In this document: positions 33,478 through 42,726 of the stretch, in pieces
Layout: each line of letters begins with the position of its first letter
Numbering within the stretch: the stretch's first letter is position 1
Assembly: GCF_020889685.1 (NCBI RefSeq)
Contig: NZ_JACMYO010000037.1
Span: 1-54,318 of the forward strand
DNA: 54,318 nucleotides
Direction: 5' to 3'
DNA from: Bradyrhizobium oropedii
GTDB taxonomy: Bacteria; Pseudomonadota; Alphaproteobacteria; Rhizobiales; Xanthobacteraceae
Made by a program: the position numbers and the translations under genes
The notes under the pieces: model-generated
Database searches by the model: none
Told to the model about the DNA's origin: nothing
The model's input: the letters and a program-made list of their open reading frames with translations, nothing else

Positions 33478-34350
33478 ATGAACAAGAGCTTCGAGGAAAC
33501 TGCCGCTCGTCTGGCGCCGGCGATCTTTGTCGTGCTGTGGAGCACGGGATTCATCGGCACCAAATACGTCATCAACAATGCGGAGCCGCTGACCTATCTG
33601 GCGATCCGGATGGCGTTCGTCGTGGTGGTGATGGCGGTGATCGCCGCGGTCGCGCGGCCGAAATGGCCGGACCGGACAGGCGTCTTCCACAGCGCGGTGG
33701 CCGGCATCCTGGTGCACGGCTTCTATCTCGGCGGAACCGCAATCGCGATCGCACATTCGATTCCGGCCGGGCTCTCGGCGTTGATCCCGGGCCTGCAGCC
33801 GATCCTGACCTCGACCATCGCCAACCGCTGGCTTGGCGAGCGCGTCACGCCGCTGCAATGGGGCGGGCTCTTGCTCGGGCTCGCCGGCGTCGTGCTGATC
33901 CTGCACAACCGGCCGATGACCGGCGAGGCGGGATGGGGCTGGCTCGCCTCCGGCGTCTCACTGATCTCGATCACGCTCGGCACGCTCTATCAGCGCCGCT
34001 ACTGCAATGCGATCGACTGGCGCGCCGGCAATCTGGTGCAGTACATCGCGGTGACGATCTTCTTCGGCATCGGCGCCTGGCTGTTCGAGACCAATGTCGT
34101 GCATTGGACCAGCGAGTTCGTGCTGGCGATCGCCTGGCTGGTGTTCGCGCTGTCGATCGGCTCGATCGGGCTGCTGTATTGGCTGATCCGTCACCATGCC
34201 GCGACCTCAGTCGCGAGCCTGTTCTATCTGGTGCCGGCAGTGACCGCGCTGATGGCCTACATCCTGTTCGGCGAGCGGCTGGATTACGTCGCGATGGCCG
34301 GCATGGCGGCTTGCGCCGCCGCGGTGCTGGTGGTCAACCGCCGCGCTTAA
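33478..34350 (+). CDS. EamA/DMT superfamily transporter
   Basis: 290 residues with ten membrane helices in two five-helix repeats. Each repeat begins with the EamA pattern: VLWSTGFIGTKYVINNAEPL near the start, and in the second half GSIGLLYWLIRHHAATSVAS, FYLVPAVTALMAYILFGE. Members export metabolites or drugs or exchange sugars and amino acids; the substrate is unknown. Its stop overlaps by four bases the stop of the convergent photolyase gene. Confidence 0.88.
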   Translation: MNKSFEETAARLAPAIFVVLWSTGFIGTKYVINNAEPLTYLAIRMAFVVVVMAVIAAVARPKWPDRTGVFHSAVAGILVHGFYLGGTAIAIAHSIPAGLSALIPGLQPILTSTIANRWLGERVTPLQWGGLLLGLAGVVLILHNRPMTGEAGWGWLASGVSLISITLGTLYQRRYCNAIDWRAGNLVQYIAVTIFFGIGAWLFETNVVHWTSEFVLAIAWLVFALSIGSIGLLYWLIRHHAATSVASLFYLVPAVTALMAYILFGERLDYVAMAGMAACAAAVLVVNRRA

Positions 34351-35808
34351 TTGCTGCGACGAATCTTGGCGTAGGCCGCAAGCGCGCGTTCGCGGCCTTG
34401 CTTGTGATCGACGATCGGCTGCGGGTAGGTCTTGCCGAGCTCGACGCCGGCGCTGGCGAGCTCGATCGGTGTCGCGGTCCAGGGCTGATGGATCAGGTTG
34501 TTGGGGAGCTGCGCGAGTTCAGGCACCCAGCGCTGGACATAGCCGCCGTCGGGATCAAACTTCTCGCCCTGCAGGATCGGATTGAAGACGCGGAAATAGG
34601 GCGCGGCATCGGCGCCGGAGCCCGCGACCCATTGCCAGTTCGCCGGATTGGAGCCGGCATCGGCATCGACCAGCGTGTCCCAGAACCATTGCTCGCCGCG
34701 CGCCAGTCGATCAGCAAGTGCTTGACCAGGAACGAGGCCACCACCATGCGCACCCGGTTGTGCATCACGCCGGTGTGCCAAAGCTCGCGCATCCCGGCAT
34801 CGACGATCGGGTAGCCGGTCAGCCCGCGCTGCCACGCCTTCAATGCACGCGCGTCGCGCTTCCACGGAAAGGCGTCGAAATGCTGCTGCAGATTCCGATC
34901 GGCGAGGTCGGGGACGTCGAACAGCAGATGACGGAAGAACTCGCGCCAGCCGAGCTCGCTCAGAAACTTGTCGATGTCGCCGGCAGAGCGCGGGTGCTCG
35001 GCGGCGGTGAAGCGGGCGGCGTGCCAGAGCTGGCGCGGGCTGATCTCGCCGAAGCGCAGATGCGGCGACAGCCGCGAGGTGCCGTCGCGGTCGGGCCGGT
35101 CGCGGTCGTCGCTGTAGCCGCCGATGCCTTCATCGAGGAACGCGTTCAACCGGGCCTGCGCGGCGGCTTCGCCCGGGATCCAGGTCTCGCGCAGGCCGCC
35201 GGCCCAATCCGGCCTGGCAGGCTCGAGCCGCCAATCGTCGAGCGCCTCGCTCGCGACGCCGCGCATCGATGTAAGCTTCTTCGGTGCCGGCAGCGGCTTG
35301 GGCGGATCGCCGAGCCCTGCACACGCCGCCAGAACGGCGTGAAGACGCGGAGGCCGCGATTGTCCTTGTTGCGGATGACCTTGGGTTCGACGAGCAGGTC
35401 GCCGGGGAAAATTTCCGAGTCCACGCGGTCACTTGCGAGCGCGGATTCAACGTCTCCCGCAATCGCCTGATGCGGCGCCTGCGCGATGTCGTTCCAGAAC
35501 ACGGCGCCTGCATTGGTTTCGCGCGCCAGGCTGGCGATCACGGAAGCGGCCGGTCCCGTCCGCAACACCAGTCGTCCACCAATCGCTTCAAAGCTCTTGC
35601 TGAGCGCGCGCAGTGACTGTGCCAGCCACCAGCGCGTCGCGCCCCCGAGGGGGCGCGCGGCTGGAGGTTTCAGGGCGCGGCTTTGTTCGTCGCGGACATA
35701 GAGGCCAACCACGGGCGCGCCGCGGCTGGCCGCTTCATGCAGGGCCGGGTGATCCGACAGCCGGAGATCGTCGCGGAACCAGACGATAACAGGCTGTACG
35801 CGGGCCAC
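34347..35808 (-). pseudogene. phrB: deoxyribodipyrimidine photolyase broken by two frameshifts
   Basis: A CPD photolyase (light-driven repair of UV dimers with FAD and an antenna cofactor) is spread over three frames. Segment 1 from a GTG at 35808 reads VIVWFRDDLRLSDHPALHEA to VFTPFWRRVQG. It continues in another frame as GDPPKPLPAPKKLTSMRG through FGEISPRQLWHAARF and RFLSELGWREFF-type motifs to FLVKHLLIDWR. It then continues in a third frame as GEQWFWDTLVDADAGSNPAN to PIVDHKQGRERALAAYAKIR. Both breaks are consistent with loss of one base, near 35315 and near 34698, in GC-rich runs. Joined, the chain is about the normal 480 residues. It follows the peroxiredoxin gene by 21 bp. Confidence 0.85.
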
Positions 35809-35829
35809 CCGGACGCTGCGTGCCGGCCG

Positions 35830-36489
<660 letters not shown>

Positions 36490-36791
36490 GATTTTACCTC
36501 ATCTATTTGATGTTGCAGATAAATTTGTATTTGAGGTGGTCTGTTTCAGTATAGGGCGGGGAAAGGTTTAAGTGAACGGGTTCTGAAAAAAGGTGAAACA
36601 TTTCTCCTTGAGGCTGGAATTCCAAACAACTTGTTTTGATCCAAACCCCTGCGACGAAATATCAGCTGCGGCACAAAAGCTTGGAAATGCCCAGATAAAG
36701 CCGCTTATCGCCGTCATGACGCCCGCCCCGGCTGCTATAGGACTGAACCGTGACAGCTTCCAAAGCGACCAAATAGCAACCATCTAAAAAT

Positions 36792-36811
36792 CTCGGAACC
36801 CAAGTTCCGAG
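36792..36811 (-). terminator. perfect 8-bp hairpin with T tail on the minus strand
   Basis: CTCGGAAC-CCAA-GTTCCGAG. Read leftward it is followed by ATTTTTAG, the form of a rho-independent terminator, though no minus-strand gene lies immediately to the right. It could instead be a protein-binding palindrome. Confidence 0.4.
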
Positions 36812-36814
36812 TCA

Positions 36815-36829
36815 TTAACCACTCGTTTA
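36815..36829 (+). promoter_or_regulatory. CtrA-like site
   Basis: TTAA-CCACTCG-TTTA, one mismatch from the cell-cycle regulator CtrA consensus TTAA-N7-TTAA, about 50 bp before the gene at 36878. Such near-matches occur by chance. Confidence 0.3.
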
Positions 36830-36877
36830 CGCCCGCATGGAAAAGCTGGCCTGAGATAGGAATTGAAAGCTCCCACA

Positions 36878-37459
36878 ATGTCTACCCCAAGTACCAAGAC
36901 CGCTGAGGCTCTCAGCGGTGCGTTGCATCCATCCTGCCGCAAGACCGCTGCCCATGCGCTGACCATCGTGCGCGACGGCGTGATCACCGGCGAAGGCCCG
37001 ACCACCAAGGGCCGCATCCATTTCTCCCGGTCACTCGATGCCGATGACGCTGCCTGGTGCGCGCGCATCCTGACGGCGGCCGCGGTCGAGCATCAGCCGG
37101 TCAGCCGGGCCGAGATCGAGGCGCTGTTCGCGATCAACGAGGCTGCTGCCGAGCGCAGCGATGGCGGCCGGTTCGACGATCTCCTCGCCAAGGCGATCGC
37201 CCATCATGCCGCGTCCGAGTCCGGCCTGCCGGTGCCCCCGCGCACGGTGGCGCTCTCGGCGGACACCGAGATAGATCGCTGGGCACCGACGCAGGGAACC
37301 AAGATCGACACCAAGGTTCTGGAGTGGATCGCGGGCCGGATGCGCGGTCAGCGCCGCACCGGGCGTGCGCTGGCGGCGATGGTGGCGACGCTGGTCGGCG
37401 CGGCCGCGCTGCCGCTCGCGACCCAGCTGCCCAACGTGTTCGACATCGGAATGATGTGA
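36878..37459 (+). CDS. hypothetical protein with C-terminal membrane helix
   Basis: 193 residues. A soluble N-terminal portion (TAAHALTIVRDGVITGEGPT, AARILTAAAVEH, AEIEALFAINEAAAERSDGG, FDDLLAKAIAHHA) has a helical pattern that may be a TerB/Tellurium-like or other all-alpha fold, but I cannot assign it with confidence. The C-terminal segment ALAAMVATLVGAAALPLATQ is a membrane helix, so this is a tail-anchored protein. The ATG at 36878 is preferred to a TTG at 36863. Two strong hairpins follow the stop. Confidence 0.65.
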   Translation: MSTPSTKTAEALSGALHPSCRKTAAHALTIVRDGVITGEGPTTKGRIHFSRSLDADDAAWCARILTAAAVEHQPVSRAEIEALFAINEAAAERSDGGRFDDLLAKAIAHHAASESGLPVPPRTVALSADTEIDRWAPTQGTKIDTKVLEWIAGRMRGQRRTGRALAAMVATLVGAAALPLATQLPNVFDIGMM

Positions 37460-37464
37460 CCGTC

Positions 37465-37488
37465 CGGGACGATGCCTGCATCGTCCCG
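37465..37488 (+). other. perfect 11-bp stem-loop after the anchored-protein gene
   Basis: CGGGACGATGC (37465-37475) and GCATCGTCCCG (37478-37488) are exact reverse complements. No T tract follows, so this alone is not a terminator, but it would protect the transcript end upstream of the hairpin at 37512. Confidence 0.6.
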
Positions 37489-37511
37489 AACGAAACGGCT
37501 TCAGGCGAGAG

Positions 37512-37539
37512 CGGCGGGGATCACTTCCCCGCCGTTTTC
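37512..37539 (+). terminator. rho-independent terminator overlapping the convergent gene's end
   Basis: CGGCGGGGA pairs with TCCCCGCCG and is followed by TTTTCT. It ends plus-strand transcription from 36878 and overlaps the last codons of the convergent phosphatase-like gene (stop at 37521-37523). Confidence 0.75.
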
Positions 37540-39362
37540 TGTTTGCCGTCGGTCTCCTCGAGCCCGAGCGTCCGCCCCGGGAATCCGGCAACGTCGAAAT
37601 AGCGGGTCGAGAGCACGCGCTGGAATTTCAGCACGGTGCGCAGGCCATTGGCCGACGGCTTCTTCGACATGATGGTGCCCTCGGCCATCTTCGGCACGAT
37701 GCCGTTCGGCAGCGCCTCCGACATCACCCGGCCGATCAACCCGCCATTGTTCGGCGCGCGCAGGCCAAGCAGCTGGGCCGCAGTCATGCCGACATCGGCG
37801 TTGCTGACCGGCAGCGGATCGACATAGCCGGCCTTGAAGTCGGGGCCGATCGCCGCGGTGAAGTTGTAGGTATCGCCGCGGCTGAAGCTGCCATGCATGC
37901 CCTGGCCCTGGCGCAGCACGGTGTCGGCGATCTGCACCGAGCAGTTGGTCGGGATCGGGCAGCCGCTCGACCAGGAGCGGAAGTTGACAACGATCGACGG
38001 GTTCGGCGTCACCGCCTTGCCCTTCAGATTGAGGTTCGACATCGGCAGCGTGCCGGGGAAATTGCCGAGCTTGTCGTCGACGAAGAGGCCGCTGACATAG
38101 TCCTGCTCGAGCAGCGCCTTGATGACGCGGTCGGCGAGCTTCTTGTCGCGGTTCGGCAGATAGATCAGGTCCGAGCCGCCATTGGTCGCGATCACGACGT
38201 CGGGCTTGGTCGGGTCCTGGCCGAGCACGCCGTTGCCGGCCTTCGGGTGGGCGTTGTCGGCGACCTTGGCGTTCTTGTCGTTGGGATCGAACAGCGGTAG
38301 GTTCAGCGCCTTGGCGAGATCGATCGCCAGGAAGCCCATCGGCAGGAAATCCTTCGGCGTGTCGTCATAGCCGATCTTTGCCGAGGGGCTGGTCTTGCTC
38401 TCCTTCGAGATCGTCGAGAAGCCGTGGTCGGAGGAGATCATGATGTTGGTGTTGGCGGACAGCCCGAGCTCGTCGAGTGCCTTGCGGAGCTGGGCGAGGT
38501 TGTTGTCGGCGTTCTTGATGCCGGCCATGGAGGTCGGACCGTTGATGCCGGGCGTGATGGTGTTGAGGCTGTCGCCGGTGTTGTGCTGGCTGCCGTCCGG
38601 ATCGCGCGACCAGAACACCAGCACGAATGGCTTGTTGCGAGCCTTGAACATCGGCAGCACGACCTTGGTCGCGACGTCGGCCATGTAGGCCTGCTGCGCG
38701 ACGTTGGCGACCGTCGTGCCGGGCGTCTTGGCATCGCCCGCCTTGGCGTTGTCGCCGCGGCTCGGGGTGGCGAGCGGGAGGCCGGCCTTGGTCAGCGCGT
38801 CCTTCACCTCGTCGGAGAGCGGCACGCCGGCCTTGCCGCCGGTGGAATCGTCGACCACGATCGTGTTCTTGCCGCGATCGGTGTGGTCGAACAGCAGGGT
38901 CGGGCCGAGCTTGCCGATGGCGGCGGTGCTGAAACCCTGGCCACGGGCCATCTTCAACAGCGTCTCCTCGTTGAGGTAGTCGCCGTTGAAATGATCGTCG
39001 ATGTCGGCGAGCACGGCGTCATTCTCGATGAACGGCACCACGGTGTCACCGGCCGGCGCCGAGGTGTAACCGGTAAAGATCGTGTTGGAGAAGGTGCCGG
39101 TGTCGCCGAGATAATGGCCGGTCGACAGCGCCGAGCTGTTCGCCATCGTGAAGGTCGGGAACAGCGAATGCGAGTTCTTGAAGTGGACGCCCTTGTCGCG
39201 GATATCGGCCATCGCAGGTGCCGTCTCCGGCGTCACAATGCCGCCGCGCAGGCCGTCGGGGACGAACAAGATGAGGTTACGGGGTTTTGCATTTTGCGCG
39301 GAAGCGGCGCCGGCTGAAAGCGCGATCATGCTCGCGGACAACAATGTAATGGCACGACGCAT
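37521..39362 (-). CDS. exported alkaline-phosphatase-superfamily enzyme
   Basis: 613 residues with a Sec signal (MRRAITLLSASMIALSAGAA, cut after ASA). The fold is the type I phosphodiesterase/nucleotide pyrophosphatase branch of the alkaline phosphatase superfamily: LILFVPDGLRGG supplies the first metal-binding Asp36. FPTFTMANSSALSTGHYLGD carries the probable nucleophile Thr72. SRDPDGSQHNTG and ISSDHGFSTI supply further metal ligands (Asp and His). It probably hydrolyses a phosphodiester or phosphoester in the periplasm. AGGGGGAAT lies nine bases before the ATG. Transcribed alone between an intergenic hairpin and a convergent terminator. Confidence 0.85.
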   Translation of the reverse strand: MRRAITLLSASMIALSAGAASAQNAKPRNLILFVPDGLRGGIVTPETAPAMADIRDKGVHFKNSHSLFPTFTMANSSALSTGHYLGDTGTFSNTIFTGYTSAPAGDTVVPFIENDAVLADIDDHFNGDYLNEETLLKMARGQGFSTAAIGKLGPTLLFDHTDRGKNTIVVDDSTGGKAGVPLSDEVKDALTKAGLPLATPSRGDNAKAGDAKTPGTTVANVAQQAYMADVATKVVLPMFKARNKPFVLVFWSRDPDGSQHNTGDSLNTITPGINGPTSMAGIKNADNNLAQLRKALDELGLSANTNIMISSDHGFSTISKESKTSPSAKIGYDDTPKDFLPMGFLAIDLAKALNLPLFDPNDKNAKVADNAHPKAGNGVLGQDPTKPDVVIATNGGSDLIYLPNRDKKLADRVIKALLEQDYVSGLFVDDKLGNFPGTLPMSNLNLKGKAVTPNPSIVVNFRSWSSGCPIPTNCSVQIADTVLRQGQGMHGSFSRGDTYNFTAAIGPDFKAGYVDPLPVSNADVGMTAAQLLGLRAPNNGGLIGRVMSEALPNGIVPKMAEGTIMSKKPSANGLRTVLKFQRVLSTRYFDVAGFPGRTLGLEETDGKQKTAGK

Positions 39363-39436
39363 TTTGCTATTCCCCCTGATGAAGCCCCACGGCAGCCCGC
39401 CGCTGCCTTCGTTTAGTTTTGCCATATGACAGAAAT

Positions 39437-39463
39437 GTTACAGCGCCTGTTCGGCGCTGTAAC
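39437..39463 (-). terminator. 11-bp stem-loop after the metal-efflux operon
   Basis: GTTACAGCGCC (39437-39447) and GGCGCTGTAAC (39453-39463) are exact reverse complements around a five-base loop. Minus-strand tail ATTTCTG is only weakly T-rich. It lies just downstream of czcA and would mark the operon's end. Confidence 0.5.
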
Positions 39464-39501
39464 TGCCGGATTTTTCATGCGGACTGCCAGCCGACGAGCC
39501 G

Positions 39502-42500
39502 TCATTCCGCAGGCTGAATCGCGGTTTTCTCACTGCGCGCAGCACTGCCGGCATGCCCGTACCGTGCATAGAGCGCGGGCAGCACGGCGAGCGTCAGCAG
39601 GGTCGCACTGATCAGGCCGCCGATCACGACGGTCGCGAGCGGCTTCTGCACCTCGGCACCGGTGCCGGTAGCGAATGCCATCGGCACGAAGCCGAGCGAG
39701 GCCACCAGCGCGGTCATCACCACGGGCCGGAAGCGGGTGAGGGCGCCTTGCTCGATGGCGTCGCGCATCGGCACCCCTTGCTCGCGCAATTGCCGGACGA
39801 AGCTCAGCATCACGAGCCCGTTGAGCACCGCAACGCCCGACAGTGCGATGAAGCCGACCGCCGCCGAGATCGAGAACGGCATGCCGCGCAGCCACAGCGC
39901 CGCGATGCCGCCGGTGAGCGCCAGCGGCACCGCGCTGAACACCAAGAGCGCATCGCGCGCCGAGCCCATCGCCGCCAGCAGCAACAGGAAGATCATCGCA
40001 AAGCAGGCCGGCACCACGACGGCAAGGCGCTGGCGCGCGGCAGCGAGATTCTCGGACTGTCCGCCCCAGGTCATCCAGTAGCCGGGCGGCAGCTGCACCG
40101 ATTGCGCGACTTTCGTCTGTGCTTCCTCGACCACCGAGCCAAGGTCGCGGCCGCGGACATTGGCGGTCACCACGATGCGGCGCTTGCCGTTCTCGCGGCT
40201 GATCTGGTTCGGACCTTCGGTGAAGGAGAACTGGGCGACGCGGTTGAGCGGCAGGCTCTGCACCGGCGAGCTCGGCGTCGCCTTCGGCAACGCGACGGGC
40301 AGGTTGCTCAACGCCTCGAGATCGGAGCGCACGCTCTCCGGCAACCGCACCACGATGTCGAAGCTGCGATCGCCCTCGTACACGACGCCGGCATCCTGGC
40401 CACCGACCGCGGCGCCGATCACGTCCTGGACCGCCGAGACGCTCAACCCACGTCGGGCGATCGCGGCCTTGTCGATCTTGATCTCCAGCACGGGCAGGCC
40501 ACTGGCCTGTTCGACCTTGACGTCGGTCGCCCCCCGCACGCTGCGCAGCGCGGCGGCAATCTGGTTGGCCGCCTTCTGCATCGGCTCGAACTCGTCGCCG
40601 AACACCTTGACCGCGATGTCGCCGCGAACCCCGGCGAGCAGTTCGTTAAAGCGCATCTGGATCGGCTGGGTGAATTCATAGACGTTGCCGGGCAGCCGCC
40701 CGACCGCCTTCGAGATCTCCTCGATCAACTGCTCCTTGGTCAGCGATGGATCCGGCCACTGCGCGCGCGGCTTGAGGATGATGAAGGTGTCGGATGCGTT
40801 CGGCGGCATCGGGTCGCTCGCCACCTCGGCGGTGCCGGTCTTCGAGAACACGAACGACACCTGCGGGAAGCGGCTGACCGCCTTCTCGACCGAGAGCTGC
40901 ATCGCCTGCGATTGCGACAGCGCGGTGCTCGGAATCCTGAGTGCGTGCATCGCGATGTTCTTCTCATCGAGCGAGGGGATGAACTCCTGGCCGAGGCGGA
41001 AGAAGGCGAACAGGGCGCTCGCGAACAGCACCACCGCCACCGCGATGACGGGGATGGGCGTTGTCACCGCGCGCCGCAGCAGCCGGCTGTACCAGCGCTT
41101 CAGGGCGGCGACGAGCCAGTTCTCCTTCTCCTGCACGCGGCCGGTGATGCCAATCGCGATCAGCGCGGGCACCAGCGTCAGCGACAGCACGAAGGCGGCG
41201 GCCAGCGCGAGGATCACGGTCAGCGCCATCGGCTCGAACATCTTGCCCTCGACGCCGGTGAAGGTGAGCAGCGGCACATAGACCAGCAGGATGATGGCCT
41301 GGCCGTAGAGGCTCGGCTGTACCATTTCCACGGCCGACGCGCGCACCGTCGCCAGCCGTTCGTCGCGCGTCAGCACGCGGCCGAGCGCGTGCTGCTTCTC
41401 GGCGAGATGACGCAGGCTGTTCTCGGTGATGATGACGGCACCGTCGACGATCAGGCCGAAATCCAGCGCGCCGAGGCTCATCAGATTGGCGCTGATGCGG
41501 CCCTGCCACATCCCGATCGCTGTCATCAGCATCGCGATCGGGATCACCAGCGCGGTGATCAGCGCCGCGCGGAAGTTTCCGAGAAGGACAAAGAGCACCG
41601 CGATCACGAGCAGCGCGCCCTCAGAGAGGTTGCGCGCCACGGTGCCGATGGTCGCATCGACCAGCTGGGTGCGGTCCAGCACCGTCTCGACCTTGACGCC
41701 TGCCGGCAGGGACGGCGTGATCGCACGCAGCTTGGCGTCGACCGCGGCCGACACCGTGCGGCTGTTGGCGCCGATCAGCATCAGCGCGGTGCCGACCACG
41801 ACCTCGCGGCCGTTCTCGCTGGCGCTGCCGGTGCGCGTCTCGCCGCCGATCGAGAGCGTGGCGAGGTCGCGGATCCGGACCGGGACGCCGCCGCGGGTGG
41901 TGACGACGACGGCGCCGAGTTCATCGATGTTCTCGAGCCGGCCGCCGGAGCGGACCACGAAGCCTTCGCCGTTGCGCTCAATGTAGCGCGCGCCGCGGCT
42001 GACATTGTTGCTTTCGATCGCCTTGGCGACATCGGCAAAGGTGAGGCCGAGCGCGATCAGCTTCGCGGCATCGGGATGGACCTGATACTGCTTGAGGTAT
42101 CCGCCGATCGAATCGACGCCGGCGACACCCGGCACCATCTTGATCTGCGGCTTGATGATCCAGTCCTGCACCGTGCGCAGATAGGCGTCCTTCTCGACCT
42201 CGCTTTGCAGCACCTGGCCGTCCGCCGTCAGGAAGCGGCCGTCGCTTTGCAGGCCCGGCGCGCCGTCGGTCTCGACCTTCTGGCCGGAGTAATGGACGGT
42301 CCACATGTAGATCTCGCCGAGGCCAGTCGAGGTCGGCCCGATGCGCGGCTCGATGCCTTGTGGCAGGCGGGCGCGCACTTCGGTCAGGCGTTCGCCGACC
42401 TGCTGGCGGGCGAAATAGATGTCGGTGGATTCGCTGAACACTGCCGTGATCTGCGAGAAGCCGTTACGCGACAAAGACCGCGTGCTCTCCAGCCCCGGCG

Positions 42501-42726
42501 CGCCGGCGAGCGCCGTTTCGATCGGGAAGGTGATCTGCTTCTCGATCTCCGCCGGCGACAGCGCCGGGGCCACGGTGTTGATCTGCACCTGCTTGTTGGT
42601 GATGTCGGGCACCGCGTCGATCGGCAGCCTGGTCAGCGCGATGCCGCCGATGAACATCAGGACCGCCGCCAGGGTGACGACGACCCAGCGCCGCTGGATC
42701 GCAAGAGCGATGATGCGCTCAATCAT
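39502..42726 (-). CDS. czcA: CzcA/CusA-type heavy-metal efflux RND transporter
   Basis: 1074 residues, typical of HME-RND pumps that use the proton gradient to move divalent or monovalent metal ions from periplasm to outside. Twelve membrane helices and two large periplasmic loops are visible. The N terminus IALAIQRRWVVVTLAAVLMF is standard, as is MSLGALDFGLIVDGAVIITE, the D-x-x-x-D helix-4 motif needed for proton relay and shared by the Czc/Cus class. It cannot be told from the sequence whether Co/Zn/Cd, Ni or Cu/Ag is exported. Its start overlaps the end of czcB by eight bases, so the two are translationally coupled. Confidence 0.93.
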   Translation of the reverse strand: MIERIIALAIQRRWVVVTLAAVLMFIGGIALTRLPIDAVPDITNKQVQINTVAPALSPAEIEKQITFPIETALAGAPGLESTRSLSRNGFSQITAVFSESTDIYFARQQVGERLTEVRARLPQGIEPRIGPTSTGLGEIYMWTVHYSGQKVETDGAPGLQSDGRFLTADGQVLQSEVEKDAYLRTVQDWIIKPQIKMVPGVAGVDSIGGYLKQYQVHPDAAKLIALGLTFADVAKAIESNNVSRGARYIERNGEGFVVRSGGRLENIDELGAVVVTTRGGVPVRIRDLATLSIGGETRTGSASENGREVVVGTALMLIGANSRTVSAAVDAKLRAITPSLPAGVKVETVLDRTQLVDATIGTVARNLSEGALLVIAVLFVLLGNFRAALITALVIPIAMLMTAIGMWQGRISANLMSLGALDFGLIVDGAVIITENSLRHLAEKQHALGRVLTRDERLATVRASAVEMVQPSLYGQAIILLVYVPLLTFTGVEGKMFEPMALTVILALAAAFVLSLTLVPALIAIGITGRVQEKENWLVAALKRWYSRLLRRAVTTPIPVIAVAVVLFASALFAFFRLGQEFIPSLDEKNIAMHALRIPSTALSQSQAMQLSVEKAVSRFPQVSFVFSKTGTAEVASDPMPPNASDTFIILKPRAQWPDPSLTKEQLIEEISKAVGRLPGNVYEFTQPIQMRFNELLAGVRGDIAVKVFGDEFEPMQKAANQIAAALRSVRGATDVKVEQASGLPVLEIKIDKAAIARRGLSVSAVQDVIGAAVGGQDAGVVYEGDRSFDIVVRLPESVRSDLEALSNLPVALPKATPSSPVQSLPLNRVAQFSFTEGPNQISRENGKRRIVVTANVRGRDLGSVVEEAQTKVAQSVQLPPGYWMTWGGQSENLAAARQRLAVVVPACFAMIFLLLLAAMGSARDALLVFSAVPLALTGGIAALWLRGMPFSISAAVGFIALSGVAVLNGLVMLSFVRQLREQGVPMRDAIEQGALTRFRPVVMTALVASLGFVPMAFATGTGAEVQKPLATVVIGGLISATLLTLAVLPALYARYGHAGSAARSEKTAIQPAE

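Larger units (their letters stand above)
36490..36877. other. AT-rich intergenic region with hairpin and CtrA-like site
   Basis: 388 bp between divergent peroxiredoxin and an anchored-protein gene, clearly richer in AT than its surroundings. Frames at about 36568-36783 and 36593-36787 are open but show no protein-like features. It holds a short hairpin (36792-36811) and a CtrA-like site (36815-36829), listed separately. Confidence 0.6.

Noticed and set aside
36568..36787. Two overlapping opposite frames in the AT-rich gap
   Set aside because: Low-complexity translation without ribosome sites; more likely promoter DNA.
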